Shown here piece after piece: positions 19,117-28,296 of a DNA stretch of 64,000 nucleotides. The translations under genes and the position numbers were made by a program. Under the pieces are notes generated by a model that worked only from the letters and a program-made list of their open reading frames with translations, searched no databases and was not told the DNA's origin. The stretch lies in NCBI RefSeq assembly GCF_022513585.1, contig NZ_JAKWBF010000011.1, positions 62,001 to 126,000 on the forward strand, read 5' to 3'. This DNA is from Gordonia gummivorans. Its GTDB lineage: Bacteria; Actinomycetota; Actinomycetes; Mycobacteriales; Mycobacteriaceae. Positions within the stretch are counted from its first letter, which is position 1; each line of letters opens with the position of its first letter.

Positions 19117-20190
19117 ATGACGGCCGCCGGTGCCGGAAAGCCCGAGTCCGATGGTGTGCGTACGGCGACCGTCGGCGAGATCGGTGAGCGGGCCATGATC
19201 GCCGCGTTCACCGCACAGGCACGCGGTTCGGCGGCACACCACGACATCGTGATCGGATCGGGCGACGACGCCGCGGTGATCGACACCCGGGGCGTCACGG
19301 TGATCAGCACCGACACCGCGGTCGAGGGCAGGCACTTCCGATTCGACTGGTCACCGGCCCAGGACGTGGGTGCGCGCGCCATCGTGCAGAGTGCCGCGGA
19401 CATCGCCGCGATGGGCGGACGAACCACGGGCGTGGTGGTGTCGATCGCGGCTCCGCCGTCGACTCTCGTCGGGACGCTGCTCGACCTGAACATGGGGATG
19501 GTCGACGCCGCGCATCGCCTCGGGGCGCGGGTACTCGGTGGGGATCTCGTGGCGGCGCAGCAAGTAGTGGTCAGTGTCACCGCAGTCGGGGCGATGGACG
19601 GCACCGAGCCGGTGGTGCTCGGCGGCGCGAACCCAGGAGACGTGCTCGCGGTGAGCGGCCCGGTGGGAGCCTGCGCCGCAGGCCTGGCGGTGCTGTCGTC
19701 GGGGGATGACGACCTGATCGCGCAGTGGCAGGATCTTGTTGCCGCGTATCGGATTCCATCGCCGGACCTGACCCAGGGTCCGATTGCTGCGGCTGCCGGG
19801 GCACATGCGATGACCGACATCTCGGACGGTCTCGTCGAAGAATTGATCACCATGGCGCAGGCGTCGGGCACTCGGCTGTCGGTGCGCTCAGGCAGCGTGC
19901 CCCGACATGAGAGGGTGACCGCGCTCGCGGAAGAGCTGGGCACCGATGTCGTCGACTGGGTACTCGCCGGCGGCGAAGACCACGAATTGCTGGCCGCCTT
20001 CGACGCGGACGCGGTACCGGCCGGCTGGACGGTGATCGGAGAGGTGTCGGCGCCGGGAGCGGAGCGCGCGGGCCGCGTGAGTTCGGCGCCGGGAGTGGAG
20101 CGCGTCCCCGCTGATGTCCTGGTCGACGGCAGGTCGATCCATGCCGCTGACGGTCCGCGATTGCGTGGCTGGGAGTCCTTCTCGGCCTGA
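19117..20190 (+). CDS. thiL: Thiamine-monophosphate kinase
   Basis: A 357-residue ATP-dependent kinase making thiamine pyrophosphate from thiamine phosphate. The AIRS/PurM-like fold shows GSGDDAAVI (about 47-55), STDTAVEGRHF (metal and substrate binding), DIAAMGG and LGGDLVAA. TDISDGL and AGGEDHELL mark the C-terminal half. The last 40 residues contain a short repeat (SAPGAERAGRVSSAPGVER), probably disordered. It heads a set with a carbonic-anhydrase-like gene and ung. Confidence 0.94.
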   Translation: MTAAGAGKPESDGVRTATVGEIGERAMIAAFTAQARGSAAHHDIVIGSGDDAAVIDTRGVTVISTDTAVEGRHFRFDWSPAQDVGARAIVQSAADIAAMGGRTTGVVVSIAAPPSTLVGTLLDLNMGMVDAAHRLGARVLGGDLVAAQQVVVSVTAVGAMDGTEPVVLGGANPGDVLAVSGPVGACAAGLAVLSSGDDDLIAQWQDLVAAYRIPSPDLTQGPIAAAAGAHAMTDISDGLVEELITMAQASGTRLSVRSGSVPRHERVTALAEELGTDVVDWVLAGGEDHELLAAFDADAVPAGWTVIGEVSAPGAERAGRVSSAPGVERVPADVLVDGRSIHAADGPRLRGWESFSA

Positions 20191-20269
20191 GACTGGACAG
20201 TTGACGGCTGGGTTCGTCGATCCTCCGGTCGCGCGGCGACCATCGGTAAGCGGGTGATTAGATCGGGGC

Positions 20270-20791
20270 ATGGCGATATATGCACTCGACGACCGCGCGC
20301 CGATACTGGGCGCGGACACCTATGTCCATCCCGACGCGGTCGTCATCGGGGCGGTCACCCTCGGCGACGGGGTGTCGGTGTGGCCTGGCGCGGTGCTGCG
20401 CGGCGACTACGGGACCATCAGCATCGGCGCGCGCAGCAACATCCAGGACGGCACCGTGATCCATTGCACCCCTGTCGATCCGACGGTGATCGGGGCGGGC
20501 TGCGTGGTCGGGCACAACGCGCACATTGAGGGTGCGACGATCGGGGACAACTGCCTGATCGCGTCCGGGTCGGTGGTGCTCAACGGTTCGACGGTCGGTG
20601 ACGGTGCGATCGTCGGCGCCGGCGCTGTGGTGCCGTTCAAGTTCGCCGTACCCGCCCGCCGAATGGCGTTGGGTGTCCCGGCGAAGATCCGCGAGGGTTT
20701 CGAGGTGACTGACGGCCACGTCGATCTCAACTGCGAGATGTACTTCCGCAACGCCCAGTACTACCGCTCCGCACTGCGGAGGCTCGACTGA
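20270..20791 (+). CDS. Gamma-carbonic-anhydrase-like left-handed beta-helix protein
   Basis: A 173-residue hexapeptide-repeat protein of the gamma-carbonic anhydrase/PaaY/YrdA group. Repeats such as [16 protein letters not shown] and IGDNCLI build a left-handed beta-helix. His of VIHCT and two His of GHNAHIEG match the zinc ligands. Carbonic anhydrase activity is possible, but many relatives are inactive or act on other substrates. The stop overlaps the ung start by one base. Confidence 0.88.
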   Translation: MAIYALDDRAPILGADTYVHPDAVVIGAVTLGDGVSVWPGAVLRGDYGTISIGARSNIQDGTVIHCTPVDPTVIGAGCVVGHNAHIEGATIGDNCLIASGSVVLNGSTVGDGAIVGAGAVVPFKFAVPARRMALGVPAKIREGFEVTDGHVDLNCEMYFRNAQYYRSALRRLD

Positions 20792-21480
20792 TGGCGAAAC
20801 CCCCGAATCCGAAACCCCTGTCGGAGTTGGTCGATCCCGGGTGGGCGGAGGCTTTGGCGCCGGTCGAGTCGGCGGTCGCCGAGATGGGGCAGTTCCTGCG
20901 CGCCGAGATCGCCGAGGGCCGCGGCTATTTCCCGGCCGGCCAGCACGTGCTGCGGGCGTTTACGCGGCCCTTCGACGATGTGCGGGTACTCATCGTCGGA
21001 CAGGATCCGTATCCGACGCCGGGGCATGCGGTGGGACTGAGCTTCTCGGTGGCGCCCGACGTCTCGCCGATTCCGCGGTCATTGGCCAACATCTACACCG
21101 AGTACTGCGCCGACCTCGGCTACCCGATGCCGTCGAACGGCGACCTGACCCCGTGGGCCGACGCCGGCGTGCTGCTGCTGAATCGCGTGCTCACTGTGTC
21201 GCCGGGCGAGCCCGCATCGCATCGCAACAGGGGCTGGGAACAGGTCACCGAATGCGCGATCAAGGCGCTCGTCAATCGCGACGAACCGCTCGTCGCAATC
21301 CTGTGGGGCAAGCATGCCGCCGAGTTGCAGAAGTGGATGCCAGATGTCCCGGTCATCGTGTCGCCGCACCCGTCGCCGCTGTCGGCGTCGCGGGGGTTCT
21401 TCGGTTCACGGCCCTTTAGTCGCGCGAACTCCGAACTCGCCGATCTCGGCGCCGACCCGGTCGATTGGCGTTTGCCCTGA
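20791..21480 (+). CDS. ung: Uracil-DNA glycosylase
   Basis: A 229-residue family 1 UDG that excises uracil from DNA. The water-activating Asp72 is in GQDPYPTPG, and the C-terminal motif [13 protein letters not shown] supplies the catalytic His and the DNA-intercalating loop. Uracil-pocket residues LSFSV and LLLNRVLTV are intact. The start overlaps the previous stop (TGATG), so the two are coupled. Confidence 0.96.
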   Translation: MAKPPNPKPLSELVDPGWAEALAPVESAVAEMGQFLRAEIAEGRGYFPAGQHVLRAFTRPFDDVRVLIVGQDPYPTPGHAVGLSFSVAPDVSPIPRSLANIYTEYCADLGYPMPSNGDLTPWADAGVLLLNRVLTVSPGEPASHRNRGWEQVTECAIKALVNRDEPLVAILWGKHAAELQKWMPDVPVIVSPHPSPLSASRGFFGSRPFSRANSELADLGADPVDWRLP

Positions 21481-21486
21481 CGGGCT

Positions 21487-22308
21487 CTAACGGGAGGCCG
21501 CCCAGTCGGGCTTGCGCTTGCCGATGAAGGCGTCGACGCCCTCGCGTCCCTCCGGCGCGCCCGACCGCAGCGCGATGGATTGCGCCTCCAGCGCGAGATG
21601 CTCGACCAGGCTGTGATCGGGGGCCGCGGACAGCAGTCGGCGGGCACCCTGATCGGCCTGCCATGGCCCGGCAGCGATCTTCTCCGCCGCGGCCCGCGCG
21701 ACCGCGTCGACATCGTCGTCGGCAACGACCTCAGACAACAGACCCCAATCGGCGGCCTCCGACGCCGATATCACCCGATCGGTGAGGATGATGTTGCGGG
21801 CTCGGGCGGCCCCGACCGCGCGCGGCAACGTCCAGGTCATCCCGCCGTCGGGGGTCAGACCGATGCCGCGGTAGGCGGGACGCATGCGGGTGGATTCGCC
21901 GCCGATCGCGACGTCGGCGTGCAGTACCAGCGACATCCCGGCGCCGGCCGCCCAGCCCTTGACGGCGGCGACCACGGGCCGGTCGGCCTCGTACAGCGCG
22001 GCGACCATCGCGTGGAAGTTGTCGGCGAGGCCACGCAGGTAGGTGGGCCGGTCCTCGGCCGCGGCGAACGCCCGCACATTTCCGCCGGCACAGAAATTGG
22101 CGCCCGCGCCGACGAGCAGGATCGCTCCCGCCTCGCGTTGACCCCGGGCGACTTCGCGCAGGGCCTGCGCACCCCCGGCCAGGGCGTCGTCGGCCAGTGA
22201 CGTGCCGGCGGCGGCGGTCGAGACGGTGATGGTCAGAACGCCGCCATTGCTGTGGACCAGCGGCTCGGCGCTCGAGGGCGTGGTGGCGGTGGATGTGGTG
22301 GAAGTCAT
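21487..22308 (-). CDS. Enoyl-CoA hydratase/isomerase family protein
   Basis: A 273-residue crotonase-fold protein. The oxyanion-hole segments GAGANFCAGGNVRAF and KGWAAGAGMSL are clear. The position of the first catalytic Glu is hard to see (TPDGGMTWTLP instead of the usual PE-x-GL), so isomerase or other crotonase chemistry is possible. The start at 22308 follows a TAGAGT -10 element by eight bases; an ATG eight codons upstream lies within that element. It is convergent with ung; the pathway is unknown. Confidence 0.85.
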   Translation of the reverse strand: MTSTTSTATTPSSAEPLVHSNGGVLTITVSTAAAGTSLADDALAGGAQALREVARGQREAGAILLVGAGANFCAGGNVRAFAAAEDRPTYLRGLADNFHAMVAALYEADRPVVAAVKGWAAGAGMSLVLHADVAIGGESTRMRPAYRGIGLTPDGGMTWTLPRAVGAARARNIILTDRVISASEAADWGLLSEVVADDDVDAVARAAAEKIAAGPWQADQGARRLLSAAPDHSLVEHLALEAQSIALRSGAPEGREGVDAFIGKRKPDWAASR

Positions 22309-22316
22309 GCTGCCGA

Positions 22317-22322
22317 ACTCTA
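22317..22322 (-). promoter_or_regulatory. Leaderless-type -10 element of the enoyl-CoA hydratase gene
   Basis: On the minus strand TAGAGT lies eight bases before the ATG at 22308. Confidence 0.35.
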
Positions 22323-22339
22323 GTAGGCGCACAACAAAG

Positions 22340-22380
22340 ACCCGACGCCGGGGCGAGCGATTGCTCGGTCGGTGTCGGGT
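22340..22380 (-). terminator. Terminator downstream of rpmB
   Basis: A 10-bp outer stem (ACCCGACGCC with GGTGTCGGGT, one wobble) encloses an inner GAGC-GATT-GCTC hairpin, followed on the minus strand by TCTTTGTTG. Confidence 0.75.
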
Positions 22381-22433
22381 CTCGTCGGTGTGGCGGGACT
22401 ACCGCCGGTCCGGCATGCGCCGGGGTCGCTGAC

Positions 22434-22625
22434 TCAGACGGCGGCGGTCTTGCCGGCCTTCAGGCACGAGGTGCACACGTTCTTGCGCTTGCGGTTGCCG
22501 GGGGCAACCTCGATGCGCACCGACTGGATATTCGGGTTCCAGCGGCGGTTGGTGCGCCGGTGCGAGTGCGAAACCGACTTCCCGAAGCCCGGGCCCTTGC
22601 CGCAAAGGTCGCAAACGGCAGCCAT
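22434..22625 (-). CDS. rpmB: Large ribosomal subunit protein bL28
   Basis: A 63-residue ribosomal protein. Cys6, Cys9, Cys51 and Cys54 form two CxxC pairs, so this is the zinc-ribbon (C+) form. Actinobacteria often keep a second, zinc-free L28 under Zur control; that copy would be elsewhere. GGGAG lies seven bases before the ATG. It is divergent from fakA, with a 240-base gap in which no other gene is seen. Confidence 0.96.
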   Translation of the reverse strand: MAAVCDLCGKGPGFGKSVSHSHRRTNRRWNPNIQSVRIEVAPGNRKRKNVCTSCLKAGKTAAV

Positions 22626-22864
22626 CGTCGAACTCCCTTGATAGATGAAATAAGGTCTGGTGGTCCGCCCGTCGTGGCGTCGGACAGTGCACGGAGCATG
22701 CGCGTGCGCCGACAGGCAACCCTGCAAGGATAGCGGGCCGCCCGGGGCGCATCCAAATCCGCGCCCCACCGGCGAGGACGCATCGCCGGCCGTGCAGTGT
22801 CTGTCGTGGTCGCCGAGTAATCTCGAACACATCCCAGCGTCTCGAGAACAGAATGAGGGGTCGT

Positions 22865-24514
22865 GTGATCGCCCGGACGATGAACCCGCAGCTGTTGCGT
22901 GACTGGGCGCGCGCCTGCGCCGACAACCTCGAGACGCTGCGTGGCGAGATCAATGACCTCAACGTGTTCCCCATCCCGGATTCGGATACGGGCAGCAACA
23001 TGGTGTTCACGATGACTGCGGCCGCCGACGCTGCCCAGTCGCTGCCTGAGGACGTGGCGGTTGTGGATGTGGCCCGAGCGATGGCCGAAGGTGCGGTGGC
23101 CGCGGCACGGGGCAATTCCGGGATCATCTTGTCGCAGGTTCTGGTGGGTCTCGCCGACGCCGCCGAATTGCTCGGCGACGGGCCAGAGCTGAACTTCAAG
23201 AATCTCGTCGCCTCCGGTTTGCGTCTCGGATCCCTCGCCGCGACCCGCGCGGTCAGCGAGCCGCGGGAGGGCACGGTGCTGACGCTGATCCGGGTGGCTG
23301 CGCAGGCGGCAGCCGAGCACGAGTCCGAATCGGCCAGTGATCTTGCCCGCGCCATCGCCGACGAATGCGCCGAGGCCCTCGAACGCACCCCCGACCAACT
23401 CCCGGTCCTGGCCAGTGCGGGCGTTGTCGACGCGGGTGGCCGCGGGTTCCTCGCGCTGCTCGACGCCATGGTGTCGGTGCTCACCGGGGTGTCCAACCGC
23501 CGCCGCCGTTATCGCGGCATCCTCACCGGCGGCGGGCAGCCCGGACATTCGGCCGACGACACCTGCACCGACGGCAGCGACATGGACTTCGAGGTGATGT
23601 ACCTGCTGCACGGTGCGCTCGGGGAGCGAATCGCAGATCTGCGCCGCTTCCTCGACGACGTCGGTGACGCGGTGGTCATCGTCGGTGACAGTTCGAGTGG
23701 GGACGGCGAGCGGTTCTCCGTTCACGTGCACACCTGCGACCCGGGTGCGGCGGTTGAGGCGGGTGCGCTGCTCGGACGCATCTCCGACGTCCGAATCAGC
23801 TGTTTCGCATTGGATGCCATTCGTGCGCAGGCTGATTCGGTCGAGCCGCCGCCTCGGCACAAACGTGCGGTGGTGGCGGTGGTCACCGGTGAGGGTGCAG
23901 CCGAGTTGTTCACCGAGGCGGGCGCGACGGTGCTCCTCGCCGACGGAGGTCTCACCGCCGAGCAGTTGGCCGACGCGATCCGCAACACCGACAGCGCGCA
24001 TGTCGTGGTGATGGCCAACGGCGCCTTGGCATCTCAGGAACTGGTGACCGTCGCAACCGAGGTCCGGTCCCCGCAGCGGGCGATCGTCACACTGCCGACG
24101 TCGTCGATGGTCCAGTGTCTGGCCGCCCTGGCGGTGCACGACCCGAGCGAGCAGGCCGACGCCGATGCCTACGCGATGGCCGAAGCGGCCGCGGGCACGC
24201 GGTGGGGATCACTGCAGATCGCCGAACAGCGGATGATGACGCTGGCCGGTACCTGTGACGTCGGTGACGTGCTCGGGCTGATCGGCTCCGACGTGCTCGT
24301 GGTCGCACCCGATCAGACTGGGGCCGCAACGGCTCTGGTGGATCTGATGCTGGCCACCGGTGGCGAGCTGGTCACCGTGTTGGCCGGAACCGAGGTGGAC
24401 AAGGCCGCGCTCGACGCGATCGCAGAACAGATGCGACGCAGCTATCAGGGCATCGAACTTGCCGTCTACGAGACCGGTCAGCGCCACCGCCTCATCGAGG
24501 TCGGGGTCGAGTGA
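22865..24514 (+). CDS. FakA-like DhaL-domain kinase (Dak phosphatase family)
   Basis: About 549 residues. The N-terminal DhaL-type ATP-binding domain contains [14 protein letters not shown] with the Mg-binding Asp cluster, followed by GNSGIILSQ. The C-terminal half resembles the FakA central/DegV-like region. In Firmicutes FakA phosphorylates fatty acids bound to FakB (DegV); a DegV gene lies at 34500. The locus matches Rv2974c next to recG. GTG 22865 is preferred because GAGGGG lies just upstream; an in-frame ATG at 22853 is possible. A GTG overlaps its stop (GTGA) and opens the small-ORF chain before recG. Confidence 0.85.
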   Translation: MIARTMNPQLLRDWARACADNLETLRGEINDLNVFPIPDSDTGSNMVFTMTAAADAAQSLPEDVAVVDVARAMAEGAVAAARGNSGIILSQVLVGLADAAELLGDGPELNFKNLVASGLRLGSLAATRAVSEPREGTVLTLIRVAAQAAAEHESESASDLARAIADECAEALERTPDQLPVLASAGVVDAGGRGFLALLDAMVSVLTGVSNRRRRYRGILTGGGQPGHSADDTCTDGSDMDFEVMYLLHGALGERIADLRRFLDDVGDAVVIVGDSSSGDGERFSVHVHTCDPGAAVEAGALLGRISDVRISCFALDAIRAQADSVEPPPRHKRAVVAVVTGEGAAELFTEAGATVLLADGGLTAEQLADAIRNTDSAHVVVMANGALASQELVTVATEVRSPQRAIVTLPTSSMVQCLAALAVHDPSEQADADAYAMAEAAAGTRWGSLQIAEQRMMTLAGTCDVGDVLGLIGSDVLVVAPDQTGAATALVDLMLATGGELVTVLAGTEVDKAALDAIAEQMRRSYQGIELAVYETGQRHRLIEVGVE

Positions 24515-24558
24515 CCGGGGATGGGTGCCCGAAACCGATGATCTCCCAGAACCTATGA
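24511..24558 (+). CDS. Putative 15-codon ORF linking fakA to the mini-ORF chain
   Basis: GTG at 24511 overlaps the fakA stop (GTGA). The frame runs through the first repeat unit (ATG 24538) and ends in TGA at 24556-24558, which overlaps the ATG of the next unit. It may act only as a translational link. Coding status is unproven. Confidence 0.4.
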   Translation: MTGDGCPKPMISQNL

Positions 24559-24597
24559 TTTCCCAGAACCTATGATTTCCCAGAACCTATGATTTCA
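24521..24597 (+). repeat. 17-bp tandem repeat forming overlapping six-codon ORFs before recG
   Basis: Three near-identical 17-bp units start at 24538, 24555 and 24572 (ATGATTTCCCAGAACCT; the first has one change). A degenerate unit starts at 24521, and the recG start (ATGATTTC) is a partial fourth. Each unit encodes Met-Ile-Ser-Gln-Asn-Leu and a TGA that overlaps the next ATG as ATGA; the degenerate unit encodes six other residues with the same overlap. None has its own Shine-Dalgarno sequence, so ribosomes could reach recG by stepwise reinitiation. Confidence 0.8.
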
Positions 24598-26841
24598 CTG
24601 TCGGATTCGTTGTCGGAGATTCTGGACAACAAGGTGGTCGACGGTCTGGCCTCGGTGGGCGTGACGACCGTGGGCGAGTTGCTGCACTACACGCCACGGC
24701 GATATGTGCGCCAGGGGCAGGCGTCGAAGGCGGAGATGCCCGAGACGGGGGAGTATCTGACCATCGTCGGCCGTATCACCAAGGCCGATCTCATTCCGAT
24801 GAAGAAACGCTCGGGCAGATTCCTCAAGGTGACGGTCGCCGACGAGAGCCGTAAGTACGAGGCGAGCTTCTTCAATCCGAAGTTCATCCAGCACCGGCTG
24901 AAACCGGGGGCGCGAGTGATGATGGCGGGCACGGTGAAGTTCTTCCGCGACACCATCCAGTTGTCGCATCCGGATTGGATGGTCCTGCCCGACGGTGATT
25001 CCGAGGTGGATCGCGTGGTCGGTTCGGCGATGCTGACCGAGATGTACGCGGTCGAGGCCGATCTCACGTCCGATGACGATGCCGCCGGTCTCCTCGCCCA
25101 GTTCGACCGGCCGATCATTCCGCTGTATCCGGCCACCCGCGACATTCAGACCTGGGACATCTGGGGTGCCGTCCGCCGGGTCCTCGCTCACCGACCCGAC
25201 ACCGCGGACGCGCTCAGTGACGCCGAACGCAAGCGGCGCGGTCTGATCACCACCGCCGACGCGTTGTCCCGGATTCACCTCCCGGACACCGAGGACGACA
25301 TCACCGCGGCGTCAGCCCGACTGAAGTTCGATGAGGCACTGGCGATTCAGACGGTCCTGGCGCAGCGTCGGCTCGCCGGGCGTAATGATTCGGCGCCGCC
25401 ATGCCCGCATGTCCCAGGCGGGCTCGAGGACGGGCTCCTGGCCCGCTTGCCGTTTGAACTCACCGTCGGTCAGGTTGAGGTCGGCGCCGAACTCGGCGCG
25501 GATCTCGGGCGCAGCCAACCGATGAGCCGCCTGCTGCAGGGCGAGGTGGGCTCCGGTAAGACGCTGGTGTCCCTGCTGGCGATGCTGCGGGTGGTCGACA
25601 ACGGGCATCAGTGCGCGATCCTGGCTCCCACCGAAGTTCTTGCTGCACAACACTATCGGACCATTCGAACGATGCTCGGCGACCTGGCGGCCGGCGGCGA
25701 GCTGTCGGCGGCGGACGGTGCCACCCAGATCGCGCTGCTCACCGGATCGATGAAGACCAAGGGCAAGCGTCAAACCCTGCTCGACGTGGTGTCGGGCGCC
25801 GCCGGGATCGTGATCGGTACCCACGCGCTGCTCGAAGAGAATGTCGAGTTCTTCGACCTCGGGATGGTCGTCGTCGACGAACAGCACCGGTTCGGTGTCG
25901 AACAGCGTGACGTGTTGCGCGGTCGCGGTCGCGACGGGGCGATGCCGCACTTCCTGGTGATGACTGCGACGCCGATCCCGCGCACGGTCGCCATGACGGC
26001 CTTCGGCGATCTGGACACCTCGGTGCTCACCGAACTTCCGCGGGGTCGGCAGCCGATCACCACCACCGTGGTTCCGATGGGGAACGTGCGGTGGGTCGAT
26101 CGGGTGTGGTCGCGCGCGGCGGAGGAGATCGCGGCGGGCCGCCAGGTGTATGTGGTGTGCTCGCGCATCGGTGGCGACGAGGTGTCGGACGGTAGAGGCA
26201 CCCCGGCAAAGGGCGATTCGACGGCACCGCAGACGGTTTCGGTGCTCGACCAGTACGAGAACCTGATCGCCGGCCCACTCGGTCATCTACGGATCGGGCT
26301 CCTGCACGGTCGTCTGCCGTCCGACGAGAAGAACGCGGTGATGGACGAATTCGGCCGCGGCGAGATCGACATCCTGGTGGCCACCACGGTCATCGAGGTC
26401 GGCGTCGATGTGCCGAACGCGACGATGATGGTGATCGTCGACGCCGAGCGTTTCGGTGTGAGCCAGCTCCATCAGCTGCGCGGTCGTGTCGGTCGTGGGC
26501 AGCATGCCGGTTTATGTCTGCTGATGACGAATACGGCACCCGTGTCCCAGGGCATGCAGCGACTGAACGCGGTGGCCGGTTCCAACGACGGATTCGTGCT
26601 GGCGCGTGTCGATCTGGCGCAGCGTCGCGAGGGTGACGTGCTCGGTTCGCTGCAGTCGGGCGGCACCACGTCCCTGCGCTTCCTGTCCCTGCTCGACGAC
26701 GTCGACGTCATCGCCGATGCCCGCGAACTGGCCGATGAGGTGGTGGGCGCCGACCTCACCCTGATCGAACACCGACCCCTCGCCGACCTCGTCGACGCGA
26801 TCCTGGTGCCGCACAAGATCGCTTACCTCGACAAGTCCTGA
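24589..26841 (+). CDS. recG: ATP-dependent DNA helicase RecG
   Basis: A 750-residue branch-migration helicase that remodels stalled forks and Holliday junctions. The N-terminal wedge/OB domain is about 1-170. The helicase core has Walker A GEVGSGKT from Gly318, motif II DEQH at 430-433, TATPIPRT and a C-terminal helicase domain with QLRGRVGRG. The start MISLSDSL aligns with mycobacterial RecG (MASLSDRL) and lies within the last copy of a 17-bp tandem repeat. It has no own ribosome-binding site, so translation is probably coupled to upstream reading. Confidence 0.95.
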   Translation: MISLSDSLSEILDNKVVDGLASVGVTTVGELLHYTPRRYVRQGQASKAEMPETGEYLTIVGRITKADLIPMKKRSGRFLKVTVADESRKYEASFFNPKFIQHRLKPGARVMMAGTVKFFRDTIQLSHPDWMVLPDGDSEVDRVVGSAMLTEMYAVEADLTSDDDAAGLLAQFDRPIIPLYPATRDIQTWDIWGAVRRVLAHRPDTADALSDAERKRRGLITTADALSRIHLPDTEDDITAASARLKFDEALAIQTVLAQRRLAGRNDSAPPCPHVPGGLEDGLLARLPFELTVGQVEVGAELGADLGRSQPMSRLLQGEVGSGKTLVSLLAMLRVVDNGHQCAILAPTEVLAAQHYRTIRTMLGDLAAGGELSAADGATQIALLTGSMKTKGKRQTLLDVVSGAAGIVIGTHALLEENVEFFDLGMVVVDEQHRFGVEQRDVLRGRGRDGAMPHFLVMTATPIPRTVAMTAFGDLDTSVLTELPRGRQPITTTVVPMGNVRWVDRVWSRAAEEIAAGRQVYVVCSRIGGDEVSDGRGTPAKGDSTAPQTVSVLDQYENLIAGPLGHLRIGLLHGRLPSDEKNAVMDEFGRGEIDILVATTVIEVGVDVPNATMMVIVDAERFGVSQLHQLRGRVGRGQHAGLCLLMTNTAPVSQGMQRLNAVAGSNDGFVLARVDLAQRREGDVLGSLQSGGTTSLRFLSLLDDVDVIADARELADEVVGADLTLIEHRPLADLVDAILVPHKIAYLDKS

Positions 26842-26854
26842 CTCGAAGAGTTGG

Positions 26855-27004
26855 GTGACCGACGCTCTGACTTGGGCAAACGCCGCAGTGCTCTGTCCCT
26901 GAAAATAGGGGAAGAACTTCTTCCCCGGGGTTCACAGTCGTCCCCTAGAAATTCCTAGGGGAGGACTCCAAGAGTAGGGCACGAGTTTTCTTCCCCTAGT
27001 TTCT
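26855..27004 (+). repeat. R2 copy 1: about 150-bp intergenic repeat with palindromes
   Basis: A second copy lies at 39092-39248 in the same orientation. Bases 26907-26943 match 39147-39183 at 36 of 37 positions. It contains a perfect palindrome (26908-26926: GGGGAAGAA, C, TTCTTCCCC), a second one (26942-26961: CCCCTAG, 6 nt, CTAGGGG) and another CCCCTAG at 26993. No coding frame fits. Both copies lie 3' of plus-strand genes. Confidence 0.75.
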
Positions 27005-27132
27005 TGGCGGCAAAGAGCGCTTTCTGTGCTCGACGACGATGTTCGGAGTCCGAGGTCTGCGCTCGAGGTGGACCTCGGTGAGGGTTGACCGCGACGGCTT
27101 CGCCGACCTCCCACGCGCGTCGTCGGCGAGTC

Positions 27133-27210
27133 GTGGTTTCAGAAACCGCGTGTCTGGTCAGAAACCCGAGGTGCACCAGCGGTTTCTGGCGACAAGTGCG
27201 GTTTCTGCGA
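27133..27210 (+). repeat. R3 copy A: CAGAAACC/GGTTTCTG repeat
   Basis: It contains the palindrome GGTTTC-A-GAAACC (27135-27147), a further CAGAAACC, and two GGTTTCTG units in the opposite direction; the whole could fold into one long imperfect hairpin. An inverted copy lies at 63863-63956. Bases 27137-27167 are an exact reverse complement of 63924-63954 (31 nt). Confidence 0.75.
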
Positions 27211-27274
27211 TGAGGCCGCACTCTTCCCGCCTCCACGATCGCCGCCGCAGGCGGCGGTGGGTCGCTGACTCGAC

Positions 27275-27380
27275 TAGGGCGTGTCTCCCAATTCCCTTTG
27301 CGGGTCTTGGCGGCTCGATCGCAGCCAGGGTGCAATCGACTCCACCAATCCCTCGCAGTGGAATTGGGAGACACGCCCTA
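27275..27380. mobile_element. MITE-like element 1 (106 bp, 21-bp perfect terminal inverted repeats)
   Basis: Bases 27275-27295 (start TAGGGCGTGTCTCCC) are the exact reverse complement of 27360-27380. The outer TA on each side could be a TA target duplication, leaving 19-bp repeats. The 64-bp interior has no coding frame. The size and ends fit a non-autonomous miniature element mobilised by a transposase encoded elsewhere. The parent family is not identified. Confidence 0.7.
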
Positions 27381-27509
27381 ATTGACCGCAGGGAACGGGA
27401 ACTGCGCGGCGCGCGTCGAACCAATATGGCCCGACCCTCCCTCGCTCTCCGGTGGCGACGCTTGGTACGCCATCACCGATCGCGACGCTCTGGGGTGCAT
27501 GGATGGACC

Positions 27510-28193
27510 ATGCGTCGCTGGTGCGTGCTGAGCGCGTTCGTGGTGACGGCGCTCTTCGTGGCGACCGGGGTGATGGTCAACACCGCGCAGACGGGTGTCG
27601 ACGAGCGGGTACGTGCAAGGGCGCAGCGGCTGACCGGGGAACTCGGTGCGCTGTCCGTCTCGGCGGCCCGGCGGCACCGCGAGGACTATCAGCGCTCGGC
27701 ATTCGGAACTCCCTGGAGCGACGAGGTGCGGGTACGTGGCGGTTCCAACGGGTGTGACACCCGAAACGACATCCTCGCGCGCGATCTGCACGACACGCGT
27801 CGTGGCCCGACCAAGACGTGCCCCGGCGCTGTGCTCGCAGGGGAGTTCCGCAGCCCGTACACCGGCGACTACATCGTGTTCCGGCGTGACCTGGGCGCTG
27901 CAGCCGTGCAGATCGATCACATCGTCCCGCTCGCGTACGCGTGGGATATGGGGGCGTGGGCGTGGCCCGCGGAATTGCGGCAGGACTTCGCCAACGACCC
28001 CGCCAATCTCGTTGCGGTGGACGGGGGATCGAATCAGGACAAGAGCGACGCCGAACCCGCCCGCTGGATGCCGGACGAGCGGGGGTTCTGGTGTCAGTAC
28101 GCAGTGCAGTTCGTCATCGTCGTGCGCAGCTACGGACTCGCGATCGACGCGGCGTCCCGGGATGTCCTTGCCGATGCTCTCCGGTGTCGGTGA
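27510..28193 (+). CDS. Membrane-anchored or secreted HNH endonuclease (DUF1524/GmrSD C-terminal type)
   Basis: A 227-residue protein with one N-terminal hydrophobic segment (about 4-24) acting as signal anchor. The nuclease domain carries [13 protein letters not shown] and the paired [15 protein letters not shown], a beta-beta-alpha metal motif. Two Cys (NGCDTRND and KTCPGAV) may form a disulfide, fitting an exported nuclease. A start at ATG 27510 (GGATGG upstream) places the hydrophobic segment at the N-terminus; ATG 27426 would add 28 basic residues. Such proteins are common in Mycobacteriales with unknown function. Confidence 0.8.
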   Translation: MRRWCVLSAFVVTALFVATGVMVNTAQTGVDERVRARAQRLTGELGALSVSAARRHREDYQRSAFGTPWSDEVRVRGGSNGCDTRNDILARDLHDTRRGPTKTCPGAVLAGEFRSPYTGDYIVFRRDLGAAAVQIDHIVPLAYAWDMGAWAWPAELRQDFANDPANLVAVDGGSNQDKSDAEPARWMPDERGFWCQYAVQFVIVVRSYGLAIDAASRDVLADALRCR

Positions 28194-28296
28194 CGCGCGG
28201 CCGTTCGCCGACGGCACGTTGGGCCGAGAAATCGGCGGCGCTACGCTGGTGGGCGGATATTCGCACGCATGTCACCGCGACGATCGAGGAACACCG

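Larger units (their letters stand above)
26842..27509. other. Gene-free repeat-rich stretch between recG and the HNH gene
   Basis: About 670 bases hold R2 copy 1, R3 copy A and the 106-bp miniature element, separated by short GC-rich hairpin-forming sequence (for example around 27240-27262). An open frame crosses much of it, but it runs through the repeats and is not considered coding. The gene order of related genomes changes here. Confidence 0.6.

Noticed and set aside
27039-27509. An upstream extension of the HNH gene
   Set aside because: It runs through R3 copy A and the miniature element; the hydrophobic segment would then lie inside the protein rather than at the N-terminus.
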